6,734 nucleotides of DNA, taken from the NCBI GenBank assembly GCA_005239595.1, contig SBBT01000049.1, positions 1 through 6,734 of the forward strand, given 5' to 3'. Each line of letters begins with the position of its first letter. Positions within the stretch are counted from its first letter, which is position 1. The translations under genes and the position numbers were made by a program. Positions 6,001 through 6,734 of this stretch are shown piece by piece. Origin of the DNA: Candidatus Troglogloeales bacterium (lineage in GTDB: Bacteria; Nitrospirota; Nitrospiria; SBBL01; SBBT01). The notes beneath the pieces are model-generated. The model did not search any database. It worked only from the letters and a program-made list of their open reading frames with translations, and had not been told where the DNA came from.

Positions 6001-6734
6001 ATGGACAGGGGTATTTTTATTACAGGCACCGACACAGGCGTTGGAAAAACCATGGTGGCCGGCGCTATCGCCCGCGCCCTAGCCCCAGATAGGGTTGGCG
6101 TTATGAAGCCGATTGAGACTGGATGCCGCCGCAGAAAACGCGTTTTGTTCCCATCGGACGGAAACTATCTCAAAACCGCAGCAAGGTCTGATGACCCGAT
6201 CCGGTTGATTACGCCCTACCGCTACCGCCACCCCTTGGCCCCACTTTGCGCTTCTATCTTAGAAAAAAAGAGGATTGATTTTAAAAAAATAGTCACGGCT
6301 TATGAGCAACTCAAAGGGAAACATCCTTTTTTAATTGTAGAAGGAATCGGTGGACTGTTGGTTCCGATCACCGCCGATACGCACCTTATTGATATCATCT
6401 CATTACTCGATCTTCCCGTTATTCTTGTTGCCAGAAGTGGGCTGGGGACGATTAATCATGTCCTACTCACGCTACGCTATGGGGCAAAGCATGGCATTAG
6501 GTTTCTGGGTTTAATTTTAAACCAGACGACATCTGCGTCAACGTTGGCCGATCGTACCAATCCAAAGATACTCTCCGATCAGACCGATATCCCCCTCCTC
6601 GGGTCCATCCCGTATTTAAGCCGGGTCCAATCGGTCGAAGATCAAATTGAACGTTCCAAAAACGATCTCATGAAAAATCCTCCTATGGAGGAGAGGGTCT
6701 TGCGGTGGAAGAGAGAAAGCATGGTGAAGACGTG
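6001..6734 (+). CDS. bioD: ATP-dependent dethiobiotin synthetase BioD (3' end beyond the window)
   Basis: Closes the ureido ring of dethiobiotin from 7,8-diaminononanoate, CO2 and ATP. From ATG 6001 the frame is open for 244 codons to the window edge. Motifs: P-loop GTDTGVGKT 9-17 (K16), KPIETGC with the substrate lysine K36, PSDGNYLKTAAR around 51-62, PLAP 78-81, VEGIGGLLVP 113-122 (E114; the family usually has VEGAGG), ILVARSGLGTINH, LILNQT and LLGSIPYL near the C-terminus. Family members are about 220-240 aa, so nearly the whole protein is present and the stop should lie just past the edge. It follows the SDR by four bases, with no clear Shine-Dalgarno, so it is probably read by coupled translation. 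The family call is secure. Confidence 0.93.
   Translation, partial: MDRGIFITGTDTGVGKTMVAGAIARALAPDRVGVMKPIETGCRRRKRVLFPSDGNYLKTAARSDDPIRLITPYRYRHPLAPLCASILEKKRIDFKKIVTAYEQLKGKHPFLIVEGIGGLLVPITADTHLIDIISLLDLPVILVARSGLGTINHVLLTLRYGAKHGIRFLGLILNQTTSASTLADRTNPKILSDQTDIPLLGSIPYLSRVQSVEDQIERSKNDLMKNPPMEERVLRWKRESMVKT
6687..6707 (+). promoter_or_regulatory. Strong Shine-Dalgarno and possible GTG start of the next gene inside bioD
   Basis: GGAGGAGAGG (6687-6696) is the best ribosome-site match in the biotin cluster. A GTG at 6705 lies eight bases after it, out of frame with bioD, and is open to the window edge (reading (M)EERKHGEDV). Overlapping stop and start are common in bio operons, and the likely next gene would be another biotin gene such as bioA or bioB. 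With ten codons visible this cannot be confirmed. The bases also encode MEER of bioD, so coincidence is possible. Confidence 0.3.

Noticed and set aside
1..6734. CRISPR arrays, tRNA/rRNA genes, toxin-antitoxin pairs, defence genes or riboswitch-like leaders
   Set aside because: No regularly spaced repeats, no cloverleaf-like sequence and no recognised motifs were seen by eye on either strand.

Overview
The window suggests a free-living bacterium, probably Gram-negative: it has a full-length ClpB disaggregase, a divergent exported protein and a compact de novo biotin operon. The sequence alone does not name a species. A Nitrospirota- or Deltaproteobacteria-like lineage is only a guess, from the style of the biotin cluster and of the exported protein's N-terminus.

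Layout. (1) Positions 1-172, minus strand: the first 57 codons of a secreted protein that runs off the left edge, with a clear Shine-Dalgarno and a well-formed promoter about 110 bases upstream. (2) 173-407: divergent intergenic region, with a tentative plus-strand promoter just before clpB. (3) 408-3017, plus: complete clpB (869 aa). Its real start is ATG 408, not the longer reading frame from TTG 336. A hairpin follows. (4) About 3050-4090: a scar of roughly 1 kb of decayed insertion-sequence DNA between clpB and the biotin genes. It holds a C-terminally truncated IS1595-type transposase (minus) that has lost a zinc-ribbon cysteine, a short IS256/mutator-type transposase fragment (minus), and scattered TGTCA-type repeats. 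(5) 4091 to the end, plus: bioF, a FabG-like short-chain dehydrogenase/reductase (SDR), and bioD, spaced 1 and 4 bases apart and almost certainly co-transcribed. A strong Shine-Dalgarno inside the 3' part of bioD suggests a further gene beginning at the right edge.

How the genes work together. BioF makes 8-amino-7-oxononanoate from a pimeloyl thioester and L-alanine. BioD later closes the ureido ring to give dethiobiotin. The SDR between them is not a standard ring-assembly enzyme. Its position suggests a dedicated 3-oxoacyl-thioester reductase supplying the pimeloyl moiety, but that is inference. ClpB is a housekeeping heat-shock chaperone unrelated to biotin.

I found no CRISPR array, tRNA, rRNA, defence system or clearly novel system. 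The points most worth a second look are the biotin-operon SDR and the IS scar immediately upstream of bioF, where the operon's promoter should be.
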